From positions 9,920,001-9,984,000 of the forward strand of contig NC_088312.1 of assembly GCF_910592395.1 (NCBI RefSeq): 64,000 nucleotides of DNA, in the 5' to 3' direction. The stretch's first letter is position 1, and the number at the start of each line of letters is the position of its first letter. The position numbers were made by a program, and so were the translations under genes. Positions 1-12,469 of the stretch are shown piece after piece. The notes beneath the pieces were generated by a model. It was not told the DNA's origin. It searched no databases and saw only the letters and a program-made list of their open reading frames with translations. This DNA comes from Lineus longissimus. Its lineage: Eukaryota > Nemertea > Pilidiophora > Heteronemertea > Lineidae.

Positions 1-387
1 CATTACAGATGAGCATTCCTTGTCCGCAATTGCAACGAAAGATTCTCGCTGGTATGGTTTGCAAGGTCAAGGGTTACATGTAGGTATGTTTGATATAGAA
101 TTACATTCCAACTTTCCGATTGGTTGAGAGGTGCCACTGGCAAATGACAAAAGATATGAGAATTGCGAGAGTACAATCTGGTCACTAAATCGGGAGGCCA
201 TATTTGAAGCGGTGATGCCAGTCTTATTGGTTGCTAGTTTTGGATTGATTATGAGTTTTGAGAAATGAACTAGAGCTCGCATTGTTTACATAAGTACAAG
301 GCCGAAGCTGTTGTTCTGATGGTCCCATTGGATTTTACATACAAACTACTGGCTATTCTTACGACAGTCATATTCACTTTTCTGTCT

Positions 388-455
388 TAATCCTAAACCT
401 AACCCAGACCCTAACCCTTCCTCCCAGCACTAACCCAAACCCTAACTCTTCCCCA
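388..455. repeat. Degenerate CCCTAA-rich stretch
   Basis: CCTAACCC and CCCAAACCCTAAC words repeat irregularly. It resembles interstitial telomere-like sequence but is too degenerate and short to be a chromosome end. Confidence 0.5.
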
Positions 456-2896
456 ACACCAATCTCAACTCCCTAATTCCCAAAATTGCATAAATCCTTG
501 TTATAACATAAGTCGTAAGAATGGCAACTTTGTGTAAAAAAAGGGTAAAGTCCATCAATTCCATGAAGGAAACGTAATGACTAAAGATGATGTATTTCAA
601 CATCATATTTAGGCAGTAATTTCATGACTAAAAACACTAGAATTGCTGTAATAATGCATTCCAATTTATCATTACAGATACCACAAACCTTGTCCGCAAT
701 TGCAATCGAAGATTTTTGGATGAACCGCAAGATGATCGGATGAAGGGTATGCATCAAGCAACAACCTGCCAAAATTGTTGATTGAGTTGCCACTGTCAAT
801 TTTTTTTTACCGTTATTAGAATAAAATATTCAAACAGTGAAATAGTAAAACAAAGCTATTGAAGGCCACAAGTGAAAAGTCAGTCCCCAAATGTGTCACT
901 CGTAGTTACAGCAATCTGGTAGCAAGCTAAAGAATTAACTGACAATGCTAATGGCAGATTTGCCTGCATTCAGTGCTTCAGTTTCAAAGCAATATTATGT
1001 GGTGAAAACTGAAAGAAGCCATACACTGAGAGTTGAATATTGTAAGTATGACTAGCAAAAGATATAACAAACTAATAAGCAAGTCAAACACTTGTCATAG
1101 ACCAAGCCTTATCAATGAGGTATATGAACTAATATTGAAATTTTAAAAATATCACAAATCACATACAACTTTTATCCCAAGGCCCTTTTCATATGCCACT
1201 TTCCTGAGAGAACAAGGATTCAAAACTATCTTGTCTATACTTTGCCATTTTTTATCCCAAGAATATTTTTTTATAAAATGCAAAAACCACGTACTGCTAC
1301 AATGAACACCAAGTTTTGAACATGTTATATAGATTGACAGTGACACCTCCATCAGCAATTCATGCGAGTCGATGTTCAAAATTCGTAACCACGGTATATG
1401 ATGTGTGTGCGTGTGTGAGCGTTTGAGACCAGATAGGGAAAGTGTGCGGGAGGTCATGGGGGGGGGGAATATGGAGTATGGTGACCGTTGTGAGTGTTGG
1501 AAGTGTGTCTGATCACTGTCTTGCTCATTTTGTAGCTATTGTTGTTATTCTAGTCGTTAGAGTAGTTATTGTAGATCTAGCTATCGTAGTTATCTAGCTA
1601 TAATAGTTGTAATTCTTTTGGTTCCTGCTTATCATCTATTTTAACCTATTCAGCTTTCAGTTGTCCAGGCCAGGCCAGGTGACCAATGACGATGATAGAT
1701 CGGGTTCGATTCAAGCTATACGCTTGGTGTATTTGGTTATCGTGACTGGCGACTTGAGTCTAACTCATCTCATTTCCAAAGCACGGTGGCTGGGTCCCAG
1801 GCATGCTTGCCACTTTGTTCTGCGGTCCTCATCTAAGTTTCGACGGTGATGACATGGACTTAGGTTCAAAGTACGTGTTCCCCTTGAGTCATTGTGGTTG
1901 ATTTATGGGGGCAATTAACGGTTGCGTGTCGCTAGTCATTCAATTGGTCCCCTTGTTTTAGAGTGTTGGCGGGATAAGTCTTACGACTGTTAACAATAGT
2001 AAGCAATAGCTGGCCAGCGATCCCCTACCTGATCTCGAGGGGGATGGAATGACTGGGGAATAGGCCTGTTGTTAACCTGCGGAATTTCGTCGGACGAAAT
2101 GTCAGGCGTGTCCGTGTGGGACTTGTGCTAAACCAGTTTAGTACATATGACGAAGACATTGGGCTCTTTGAATAACAACAGTGTCCTTGACCTCCTTGTG
2201 CCTCACAAAGCTAATAATATACACCCCCTGAAACCGACAAGACGGCGATGAAGAAGGAGAGCCGGCCTCCAACTCGTCAGCCGAGAAGACACTGGATGGA
2301 CCCCAAGAAGATGTTGCTGCCAATGTTGGAGCCATACAGGGTAAGCATCACTTAGTTCTCAGTTACGTTTAGAATAAAAGAAACATTACAAAGATGTTAC
2401 AATAACTTCGAAAGAAGTATAAATCTGACATACAATTTTAACTTTTATACGTATTGGGGTGCCACACTCAATTCTGTTCATACAGTTTTGAAACCGCTTC
2501 AACCAATTTGGTTCCAGATTATCAATTGAATGTGCTTTATTGAATTCGCAGTAACTATTGGCAGAGGGCATGCACACTAGCTTGTTCCTGTCTTGATTAT
2601 CTTCTGATTACAACAAAGGGCAGGGACATTCAACCGCGAAAGGCACGTTACTACAATACGCGGCAAGAGTTGCACTTTTCAAATCCAATTGCATGCGCAT
2701 TAGGCCAAGTGTGGTGCAGCTGTTTCGAAACTGGTGTCGCCAATTCGTATTCCGGAGAGTGCTCTCTGGAAAACAGTTTTAAATTGGATTCAGTGTGAAC
2801 GCAGCATGCAGTAGAAACACTCGGAACTTAGATAAACCCCTCAACAAAAAATATGATTCCTTTTTAGGCAGCCCGAGCCAACATTGTACAAGGGCC
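456..2896. other. No gene seen
   Basis: AT-rich sequence with only short frames. Holds a repeat pair with the window's left end (670-720 against 1-52), a TG-rich run near 1400 and the perfect palindrome ATTTCGTC-G-GACGAAAT near 2085. Confidence 0.5.
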
Positions 2897-2956
2897 ACAA
2901 GGACGAGGGACACAAGGAATAGGGACACAAGGACAACGGACACAAAAGACGATGCT
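2897..2956 (+). repeat. 15-base minisatellite, four units
   Basis: Units beginning ACAAGG or ACAAAA at 2897, 2912, 2927 and 2942, each 15 bases and in one frame, encoding Thr-Arg-x-x-Asp steps. Too short to call a gene. Confidence 0.65.
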
Positions 2957-3149
2957 ACTGTCTGCAGGGTGAGCATCACTTAGTCCTGGTCGATATTATA
3001 TCTACTCATGAAACAAACTTCATAACTGTCCAACCATGCAGCAGCTAAGGAGCGAAAAAAAAAAAAAAAATTTCATGTCTCCGAACCCGCACCCTGGTTG
3101 CCAAGTCATGAACTTTTATCCCTGAGTGAGACCACCTGACCGAGAGTGT

Positions 3150-3660
3150 TCAAGTAACAGCCAAATGGACAACATCGTGGCCAATCCATGAATCAAATCA
3201 CGTCGAAATTTAGTCTGAGGTCATATGACCTAGGGGTACATATGTACAAAATTTCAAGTCAGTAACACCAGCGGTTATGAAATGTGCCGCTATTGCCTAA
3301 CGGCGATGCCAATAGCGAACTTTGACCTCTGTGACCTTAAAAGTAGGTCAAATCAAAAACCCGGGTTATATTTCAAGTACCCTTATAAGATGCATCTACG
3401 GTAAACATTTCATGATTCTAGCTAGCAGCATTCATAAGATATAGCCAAAAATAGCTTTTCAAAGAGCGCCACCTATATGGCAGACAAGCAGTCAAATTGC
3501 GCTTATTTTCATGCTGAAAGAAGGTCTTGCCTAGGGGTACCCACACACCAAGTATGAACTTTCTAGGTCAAGTGGTTAAGAAACGTGCCACTCTTTTGTC
3601 AAAAGTTAACGACGGATGAAGGCGGACGCCACACTATCGTATAAGCTCCCCTGAAAGATG
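3150..3660. repeat. Interspersed repeat of unknown family
   Basis: Contains wording typical of dispersed repeats in marine invertebrates: GTGACCTTAAAAGTAGGTCAAAT, AGGGGTACCCACACACCAAG, and a terminal GACGGATGAAGGCGGACGCC with ATAAGCTCCCCT. No coding potential. A related core (TTTGACCATTAAAATAGGTC then AAATAAAAATCC) recurs at about 9765-9800. Confidence 0.45.
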
Positions 3661-4123
3661 AGCTAAAAGTGAAGCCAGAAAGTTTATGAAAACGAAACCT
3701 GACACTTGTAGTGACAACCATCTCACCCAAATGAAAAGAAGAACATCTTTTGGTTTCATCTATTCATTTTGAGAATACAATGTAGGTCCTTGAATGTATT
3801 TTTCCTGTTATCTTATAGCCCTCTGCAGACTGAGATGATGGCTGTCAAGAAGACCCAACCGCTCAACCAAGATCTACAATTCGTGCTATAGTGGATGTGA
3901 CTCTCAAAGATTTTGGATGACGAAGGAATCCAACGTATACATGGTAAATATAAACATATGACAAGATAGTAACGGGTGAACGCGCCAAGGGCTGAGTTCG
4001 TTTCATTTAAAGTCGCAAAATGGTGCATTTATCTTCAAACTGCACAAGCAACCTCAGTTTGGAATTGAATTGCAAATCAAGTGTCAAGTAGTATAGCGTT
4101 GTGGTCGTCGGTATTAAAGGGTT

Positions 4124-4339
4124 TTAGAAAATCAAGACAAGAATACATTTCTTAAATACCATCCAACCCCTTCCAGAAACATTGGCGATGATTTTTGAAA
4201 ACCCCACTTCAGCCGCCTTGTTTTGATCAACTCGACTATTCGGGCAGAGATGCGCTATAACAATACCCCCATATTGCTTGAAGAGTTCAGCAACTTCAGG
4301 GAGATTTCGCACGTCGATTGGGAAACCTTGGAGCTGCAT
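4124..4339 (-). CDS. Short RRM-like reading frame, doubtful
   Basis: Seventy-one codons from ATG at 4339. The first 58 residues read like an RNA-recognition motif: a DVRNLPE start, helix VAELFKQYG, strand GIVIAHLCPN, then AAEVGFSKIIA in the RNP1 position. TATATGCAG just before CTCCAAGG could be a splice acceptor, so this may be one exon or a gene relic. No flanking exons were found. The upstream edge overlaps a 22-base segment repeated in inverted orientation at 5281. Confidence 0.25.
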   Translation of the reverse strand: MQLQGFPIDVRNLPEVAELFKQYGGIVIAHLCPNSRVDQNKAAEVGFSKIIANVSGRGWMVFKKCILVLIF

Positions 4340-4372
4340 ATACTGTACTTGTGAGGCTTACTGGACTTTGCG

Positions 4373-7175
4373 CAATATTTCGCCAAAAAAGTATTCTACG
4401 CAACGGTCCCTAGGTGACTTTTCCTATTCATAATACACAGCCTGTCCATCCCAGATCGTGGTTACGTGGGGAGTAATCGTTGTAAAATTAGGCCAAAAGC
4501 AGAGACAGTTAAACCGTGTACCACTATGTTTACGATGCGAACAAGCCGTGTAAGTCATTATCAGCATTTTTTGCATTGAACATTTGCGGGTACAGCGTCA
4601 CAGGGAGCAGCATTGAACGGTAAACAGGTTCACACCATATTCAGACAACAGCTTGTAACGGCCATACAGGAAACGATTCGTATCAACAAAACTACGGGCC
4701 GTATCGTCTGTTTCATGTTTTTTTTGCATTACGCCCCCTGGTGCCAAACAAAGAATAATTTTGAAACGAAATTTGGTGTGAATTTGTAAACAAAGTTTTA
4801 AGTCCAGACCTCAAGCGGTTACGGGTACACACTACATTTATTATCAAATTACTAATGCATTAAAAAGTTGAATTGGTCAAGTTTAGCGCCCCATAGATTT
4901 TTCCCAGATGAAAATCAATTTCCGGCAGATAATACAGCCCGGGGTTAGATCTTTAAACCATAGAAATTTTGTTGTGGGCTGACCGTGATAATTACCAGGT
5001 TGGGGGTCTGAAGTTTTGGGGGTCATTTTCGACCATTTGTGACCGGTAAATCGACTTTTCAGCCATTGGCCATTGGCCATTGGGACCACAAAACTTAGGC
5101 TCCTAAACTGAAACGTCGTCATTGTTTTCTTCTAATGGAAAGGAAATTCATGATTTTGATTTTTAAAAACACGTATTCATAATGGAAAACACATCCATAC
5201 TGGTGACTGACACGTATCGAACTTGACGTACCGGGGTAAAACATAATGGTCGCTCCCCCATTTCGCTCATTTCGTTTCGTTGCGCAAAGTCCAGTAAGCC
5301 TACTTGTAAAACCGAACAAACTCAGCCCTAAAGCGTATTTAAAGGGTGTGCCAATAAATATGCCATATGTTCTGTGGCTGCACTGAAAATAGACAGACTA
5401 TTAGATTTTCCATCCATGGTTTTGTCACTGCGTTGCTCCTCACCCCAATACTTAACACAAACTGTGTCAAAAATAAAAGGAAAAGAGCCGCAGTTGTGCA
5501 GTGGTTTGGGTCTCTGACAAGCAGTCATGAGCTCCTGGGCTTACCGGTTGAAAATGCTCAGTTTGTAGTGCTGATTGGGCAGCTAATCTGAGTTCCAGTT
5601 CCACTGCAAGAGTAAAACATAGGGTGACAATCTCAACTGTTGTTGATTTTCAAGACTAGAAACCAGAAACTTGCAAATTATACTTTTGGGACAGACAAGA
5701 TGACAAGACGTGATGAGATAAGGGGCCGAGTGAAGGCTGTAACTTAAGGGGTACACCGTTCATAATTACTGGTGGTCTAGGAAAATAGAATTGCAGTTAC
5801 ACAATGCTGTAGAACAGTTATTAAGCAGAGTTTGCTGAATTGAAACTGGGTACTTCTGGTACAATGTATTTGTATTTTCATACAATAACAGTGCCAGTGC
5901 TGAAATCTATATTCAGTACATATTTGTGGAATTGGAAATTTCAAATTCAATTACAAACTTCTCGTTTTTAACGAACGGTGTAGGATTTAAGGGTTGAGAT
6001 TCTATTATTATCTATTTTGGTGAATTTGATGAAACTGAATGAAAGGCCCAATGGCACAAGTGCATTAATTATAGTAGAACAATGAAGTGACCTTAAATTT
6101 TGTTTTCCAGTCGCTCACAGATACGGGCAGACGTCTGAGAGTCGAGGGGATTCAGTGGATCGAATGGTTGCGCTGATGGATATCCATGTGCAGGAGTGAC
6201 GAACCACAGTTCAGCAAACGATGCCTTGACAGACCAATTCAAGGAGAACCTTCGCTAAGATCAGGAAGGGAACGTGTTTGCTGTGTGGATGGATTGGACA
6301 CTTAAATGTCCGTCATTCTAATAGACTATAATGACAATCTTCTAATGGACTATAAGAACATTCCTACTCCAAAGGGACTCTCTGGACTTAGGGAAAGCTA
6401 CGGACATAGAGCCCTGACATGATATCCTGCAGCCACCATGACGACAGCCTATCTCATACCTTCGGAAGGATGCCATCACACGGTAATATAAACAAATCAA
6501 TTTCAGTTTTTCAAATGTCCTTGATTAGGTGTAGGCATTGGCCTGATTTCGAGATCGTGAGCTCTCTGTTGAGGAACAATTATCCAACGTTGTTTTTGCG
6601 ACACCAATTACAGTGCGATTTTCATCAAACTCACGTTGATGATAGTTCAGACCAATCTTAAATAGTAAACAATAAAATATTGCAAAGTCAGTTATGAACT
6701 TACAAAGTCAAAGGAATGACATCGAGAGCTTGAATCACATTAAAGGGGGACTATAGGCAGGAGGAGGGGGGGTTAAATTGGCCATCTTCAGGTGACTAAT
6801 ATTCAAAGTAAGAGCACTGGGTCAGGTTAGAATCGGCACTAAATATAGGCTATCCCTCATTAACAGCATGAATAGTTTCGACATTCTGTGAGATGTGAGA
6901 GACCCCTATTGGTGACTTTGTGTAACTTTACCTTGCCTACCTGGCGGCTGCCTTTTGATTCCCCTTTTTTGCACTAAATATAAAGAATGGTTAAAACTAT
7001 CATCTATGCAATAATGATGAAAATCGCGTTTTAACTAGTATTCTAAAACACCTGGATTTAGAATGAACCGCACTTTCCAGTGTAAATGCACCATGTGCCA
7101 AGAAAGCCTCGTTCTGAGTTCAGCGGTTATGATTAGGCCGCTTGGGTTGGTGCAACGTCGGTATTGATTGACTAA
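4373..7175. other. No gene seen
   Basis: Short frames only. Includes three CATTGGC units near 5055-5080, the inverted 22-base repeat at 5281 and one copy of a repeat core at 5755-5830 that is duplicated at 23.4 kb. Confidence 0.5.
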
Positions 7176-7254
7176 CCAAAACCGCAAGGATGGAGCTAAA
7201 CCTTGGCTCCGCCTTGATTTTGGTCTACATTTTAGCTCCACCCTTGTGGTTTGG
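7176..7254. repeat. Inverted repeat, possible MITE core
   Basis: Arms 7176-7200 and 7231-7254 are complementary with few mismatches (CCAAAACCGCAAGGATGGAG against CCAAACCACAAGGGTGGAG), separated by 30 bases. It explains the long minus-strand open frame there. Confidence 0.6.
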
Positions 7255-8771
7255 GCAAGACAACCTGAAACCTCCAGTTCGGTATCACTTCCGAAAACCC
7301 ACAAAATGACTTGGAAAATGTTCCTTAACCGATAGTCCTTTTGACAAAACTTCTCAAATTCTACAGTCATTTACCTCCCTCTGCAACTGCTGATTTTCTA
7401 ACGATAGAATTAGTCATTGTAATGACATCAGGCATGTCAAGGAGGAACAAGTTTGTGTCTCTTGCTAAGCAGCGCTCAGAGTAAGTCCTGAATGAAGGTT
7501 TTTAGAGAAGATGTTTTTGAAAAGTTCTTTGTATGAAACCTATAGCACATTATCTTGACCAGCATGAATTTGTCTACTCATACAAGATATCTATACAATT
7601 AGCACAATGGCCCCTTGACATTGAATTATCAACTCCATGAACAAACTTAATTTCATGTTGTGTTTTTTTTTCAGCATGATGAGCCGTCCTAAAGGAGGGA
7701 GAAGGATGATGTTGACCAAGCACATCCCAACCAAGCTCCCATCGCCGTCAAGTAACAGTACGACGGTTAGATTGTATTTTGTCACCGTAGGCTTTATCGT
7801 TTTATCAAAATATCTGATTGAAAGGTGATTTAATGAAAATTCCAATTTTTCTGATGGTGAGAGGGCAAATATTTACCTCGCTTATGACAAGCATAGATTA
7901 TTTTAATCTATGTTTGGTTATGACCATGACTTGTGCCATGGTTCAAAATCTTACACTTTTCAAAGAAGGCATTGAAGTTATGGGGGGGTTGGGTTGTTTC
8001 TGGCTAACGAGGGAGCCAATGATAAGGCACACAAGAACCCAAACAAAATAATTTTCTAGCTAAATTTTGTGCTTAAGATAAGAAGGAATAACAATTTGGG
8101 GGGGAAGGGTTGTTTGTAGCTACCACAGCAGCTGCCTTGGGCACTGTGAGGACCCTGAAATACTTTTCAGGCAAAAGTTATTTTTCTGCTTAAAAATCAC
8201 CGAATTCATCAGATATTTATTTGATTACTGGTAGATCCATCACTTTAGACATGGGGTCCATGTGTTGTTGTTTCGCTGACCCCACGAAACAACCACACAT
8301 GTGTCTGATGGAACCGTAGGCCTTTCATACTGTTTCTCAATCTCATCAGTACCACAGAATCAACTGACATGGCCTGGGCTCCGATGCCCTGGAGCTTACA
8401 CCACACTGGCTGGCTCAATTGCTCAATACATGTACCTTCATGCTCGAGACAAATGACCAACAGTGATATACTTTGAATTTCCTCCTCCTTGAAATACCAA
8501 AACATCTTTCCAATTGAACTAAAACAGTTAGATAAACTCTCACTGTTTTACTGAAAATTTAAAGAATGATCCTTCCCCAGTGGTCACACAGTGAGCCGGT
8601 GTCAAAGCCTGTCATTCGACAATGGTGGCATGCATGCATGTTTTGTTACGGCTTACCAGGGACCCCAAACTGTTGATGATGATGTTGTCCATGGGTACAT
8701 CTCCTTGGACAATAGGTGAACACATTGTGCCTATGCCATCACGACAATTATTTAAAAGATTATAAGTTGGC
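7255..8771. other. No gene seen
   Basis: Low-complexity T and G runs; an exon-like stretch after TTTTTTTTTCAG at 7672 lacks a matching frame. Confidence 0.45.
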
Positions 8772-8905
8772 TTGATTGAGAAAAGTGTAATTTAAAAACG
8801 TCAACTTTTAGACGTTTTGAAATTTTTGGATTTGATACTGAATTGATTGAGAAAAGTGCTATTTAAAAACGTCAACTTTTAGACGTTTTAAAATGTTTGT
8901 CCCCT
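8772..8905. repeat. 71-base tandem duplication with hairpin
   Basis: TTGATTGAGAAAAGTG followed by AAAAACGTCAACTTTTAGACG occurs twice, 71 bases apart, almost identical. Each copy contains AAAACGTC and GACGTTTT as an eight-base stem with an eight-base loop. Confidence 0.8.
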
Positions 8906-9561
8906 ATGAATGTATTTGTAAATCCCGTATGTAAATAGTTTGTAAAATGCCTAAATGAGATCTAGACTCCATGACTTGGCAAAAACTATGGCAAAGCCAA
9001 CTTTTAATCTTTGCCCTGTCAAGGTCACCTCTTTTGTCATGCAAATGACATATCAGAACTGCTCCTTTTGTCATGCTAAGTGGCAGCCAGCTCTGTCCAG
9101 TGGCCATGACAAATGTGGTCCCTTTGTTATTCAAATTGGGTCCTGCAAATCAACAGCAGTGACCAAAACCTATTGTAAGCTCACATGGCTCAGCTGAAGG
9201 CATGAACAATAGGTTTGAATACAATAGCTATTTGTGTATTATAAACAAGATGACTGCAAGAGGTTTGGTGCCAACTCAAACCATTGTGGTGGAGTAGTTG
9301 AGTCTATTGTGTTTGATCTCAATTTAGCATTGTGTTGCAAGGACACTTACCAGTATTTCTTTGTGACATCTTGTAAAGAAGTTGACCACGTCTTAAAGCG
9401 ATAGTGCTACTGTCCTATCTCCTGGTCCTCTTCTTGTATTGGGCTTTCGGAGTGGTGCAGTGAAAAATAAAATAATGGACTATGATCATTGTGTAAACTA
9501 TAATGTACAATGTATTAAGTCATTTCAAATATAAGCACCTGTCACCTGTGTGATGGAGATG

Positions 9562-9680
9562 GCGACTCCCTCCGATTGCGTAGGTTTTCTCCCGGTATGC
9601 GGGTTTCCTCCTACACTACATTTCAAATCGTCATGCGTTTTCTTTGTAATGTACAACAATAAAGTTTTTTTGAAAGAGAA
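9562..9680 (+). repeat. Retroposon-like 3' end
   Basis: CCGATTGCGTAGGTTTTCTC followed by CCGG and GGGTTTCCTCCTACAC resembles a widely dispersed animal repeat core, and ends 50 bases later with AATAAAGTTTTTTT (signal at 9658). Probably a SINE or LINE tail. Confidence 0.4.
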
Positions 9681-10164
9681 ACAATTTTTTTCTTATTGAC
9701 TTGCCTGTTGGGACACTATCACTAATCGAAAGTTTTCACCGGAGCCACTGTTGTGCTTACCAGATTTTGACCATTAAAATAGGTCAAATAAAAATCCTGC
9801 TTGTTCCTATGTCTTGCATCCCAATGGAAGTTGGAAATGACACACTTTTTAGTGTCATCTTACCTAGCGGATTGAGCATAAAGTTGCTACGACCATCACC
9901 ACTGTGTTGGACAACAAGCATACTGACCTTTGCACCCCAAGGAGAAGAGTCCATTGATCATAATATTTGTTAGCAGGGTGGGTCACTACCACTCGACACT
10001 CTAGCTGTTTTCATGCTGAGTAAAACCAGTGGCATCAAAATGTGCCCTTGTGCACCCTAAATAACAAACGATGTTATCATTTGATCGTTCTTGCTGTGTG
10101 TAAAGCAGGGTATGCTTGTGATGCGCTTGTCCGCTGAAATAACCAAAAACAAACGTCAGACAAT

Positions 10165-10282
10165 GGGTGATATGAATAAAGACGAGCAAATGCTTTTACT
10201 ACAATTTTGTACAGAAAGGCATAGTGTAAATGTACATGGAGTTTTAGATAAAAGCATTTGCTAGTCTTTATTCATATCACCC
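10165..10282. mobile_element. Short hairpin MITE, copy 1
   Basis: 118 bases starting GGGTGATATGAATAAAG and ending with its complement CTTTATTCATATCACCC; inverted arms of about 35 bases around a loop containing TTTTGTACAGAAAGG. A second copy is at 59153-59271. No consistent target duplication could be assigned. Confidence 0.85.
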
Positions 10283-10685
10283 ATTGTGTCGACAGGCTCA
10301 AGCCAGTTGAGAGTTGTACTTTAAACTAGGCACTACCACAGAAAGCCCAGCTGACCAGATGGAGAAGACACAAAAGTAGCTCTCTCATCATTGGACCATT
10401 GCCACAGTCACAGCCTCCCTCTACCTCCACCATAGACACCAGTTTCCCTGCATTTATTTGGTGCAACAGTGATAGCCCAGATAGGAAGACAAACAGGATG
10501 ACAAAATCGGGCTGCTGGGAGAGTCTACTCTATGGTACTCTGCTATCTGACCAAGGTGCTCAATCCATGACCATGCCAAAGTGGGAATAGATTTCCAGTA
10601 ACAACAGGTCCCCCGCCCGGATCATTTCTCAAACTAAAAGAATCTAAAAGCTGAACATGCTGAATCAACAACCAATCAGGAGATC

Positions 10686-10800
10686 AGTGGCACAGTGGTT
10701 TAAGTGCTAGGCTCATAGATAGTCATGAATGTGATTCTGTTTCGTTTCATATTATTAAGCAAGACACTCTACCCAAAACTGCCTTTTTCTATCTCTTTTG
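10686..10800 (+). mobile_element. tRNA-derived SINE-like element
   Basis: Begins with AGTGGCACAGTGGTTTAAGTGC, like a Pol III A box, followed about 30 bases later by a weak B-box-like stretch (ATGTGATTCTG), then AGCAAGACACTCTACCC, a segment common in animal SINE bodies. Right boundary not fixed; homology may run to about 10930. No poly(A) tail or target duplication identified. Confidence 0.5.
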
Positions 10801-11066
10801 AGCAAAATGTAAAATTGTGGTCCCTTGTTGGCCTTCCTGGTGTCTTGGCCCCAAGGCAAGGGCTGGCAAAGTACGCAACCAAGTGATGGTACTCTGACTG
10901 GCCGAAAAGAGGGTATCTGGGCCTAACAACCTGCAAAAACAATAAGGCTGACCAAAAATGACTGTCTCGGATATTTCTTTAAATCTTCCTAATTACCATC
11001 ATTACTAACAACATGAATAACTGGCAATAATCTCCTACATTCCTTTCTTACTATCATTCACCCAAA

Positions 11067-11517
11067 CAGGGCCGTATTTAACTTTTTTGTCCAGGGGGGG
11101 CAGTGGGATAGATCGCCGAAAGGCGATCTGCATGCGCCGCAGGCGCATCCCCCGGAAAAATTTGAAAATAAAAGGTCTGAAATGGCATTTTCCTGGCATT
11201 TGGAAGTGTGAATCAATAGTATTTTTACTCTAAAAAAGGACCACTTTTATGAGAAAGAAGACTAGGGATTTTACTATATGACTTGTATGAAACTCCTCTG
11301 TCAGAATAGAAGACTAGGGTCAGGGCACTGGACTGGTCAGATTATAAGGGTTGCACCCGAGTTGATAACATCTGCTATCCATATGCTGCTATCATGCTGG
11401 TAAAGCTATGGCTAAGATTAGTTTGTCTTTTTATTACTGTCTGAAATTTTTTTTTTCAACATTTATTGCACAGGTGGGGCAGCTGCCCCCCCTGCCCCCC
11501 CTCTAAATACGGCCCTG
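11067..11517. mobile_element. hAT-like MITE
   Basis: Ends are inverted repeats, CAGGGCCGTATTTA at left and TAAATACGGCCCTG at right, enclosing 451 bases with G- and C-runs next to each end and nested hairpins (for example ATCGCCGAAAGGCGAT). No transposase frame. Flanks both read CCAAA (11062-11066 and 11518-11522); hAT elements normally make 8-base duplications, so the flank match may be partial or a coincidence. Confidence 0.8.
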
Positions 11518-11522
11518 CCAAA

Positions 11523-12099
11523 GGCAAAGCCCAGGCCAAAGACATGGAATGTTCATGGGATGATGTCATGTAATACGCCACAACCACATGGCAGCCCCCA
11601 GAACTGTTCAGGTTCTGTATGTATCCTAAATACGAACTGATTACCAGCCGAGGTGATCTTGTAATAAAAATCATATTCAATTCGGAAAAAATTTGTTCAC
11701 ATCTGAGGTTAAAGCAAAATGAACAGCACCTGGCTGGCTTCACAGTGGGTAGAAACCATGGTTTCAAAATGCACGAGGTGATACTTTGATCCATGCTTCA
11801 CATGCTTCCAAGATACCAAAGGGTCTAAAAGAGTAAGAATACTAACTTCCACAGGCCCTACAATACACAATGCAGTAGGTAATAGAAACGCTGAGGGAGT
11901 ATGACGGTGATTACCAGGACTTCAGAGTCTGGTGGCTTTTGCTTGTGCGCCATCTGGGGGGGATGTGCATGAACTGTGATGTCCTGTAGGGAGTGTGATG
12001 CCGTTTATAGACATCATAAGGGGTTAATATATGACCTTGAGCCCCGTTTGGTCATGTGGAAGCTTAGATTGAGAACAGCGCCTTCTGTTCTGTCACCAA
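11523..12099. other. No gene seen
   Basis: Sequence between the hAT-like MITE and the LINE fragment; upstream part of the LINE may extend into it but is not recognisable. Confidence 0.4.
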
Positions 12100-12421
12100 C
12101 CCGGTGCAACATAGACTATACATCCCACACCACCAACATCCAAGTAAGAGATCGGTTCAACCAGTACATCGGGCATCACGACAGCCTCCTAACCGTTGCC
12201 AAGAAGAATAAGCTGGGGGTGGTTCGGGGTGTCACGAGAGCCAAGGGAACACTAGCAAATACCACCTTGTAGGGCACAGTGGAGGGGAGCTACCGACATA
12301 GCCGTCCAAAGAGAATTTGGATTGATGACGCACGTGACGCACTGGACTGGAAGAAAGACCAGGGACCTGATCCATCTCGCCGAGGACAGAACCGTGTGGT
12401 GTCGCATCGTTAACAGCTTAG
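12100..12421 (+). mobile_element. LINE reverse-transcriptase ORF end, decayed
   Basis: Translated pieces match the C-terminal part typical of non-LTR retrotransposon ORF2 proteins: VRDRFNQYIGHHDSLLT and KKNKL, then after a stop GTVEG, RPKRIWIDD, and finally AEDRTVWCRIV. The order is right but at least one stop and a frameshift separate the pieces. GATGATG-type tail repeats follow at 12450-12476, as often seen at LINE 3' ends. Which clade is not resolved. Confidence 0.75.
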
Positions 12422-12469
12422 GGTCGCCCCAATGACCGCATGACTGCGGGACATGATGATGTCATTGAT

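Noticed and set aside
388-455. Telomere-like CCCTAA words
   Set aside because: Too degenerate and short for a telomere; treated as a simple repeat.
1152-1457. 101-codon minus-strand open frame
   Set aside because: Low-complexity His/Thr start comes from a GTGTGT run; no splice partners or family resemblance.
7035-7370. 111-codon minus-strand open frame
   Set aside because: Spans the inverted repeat at 7176-7254; composition follows the repeat, not a protein family.
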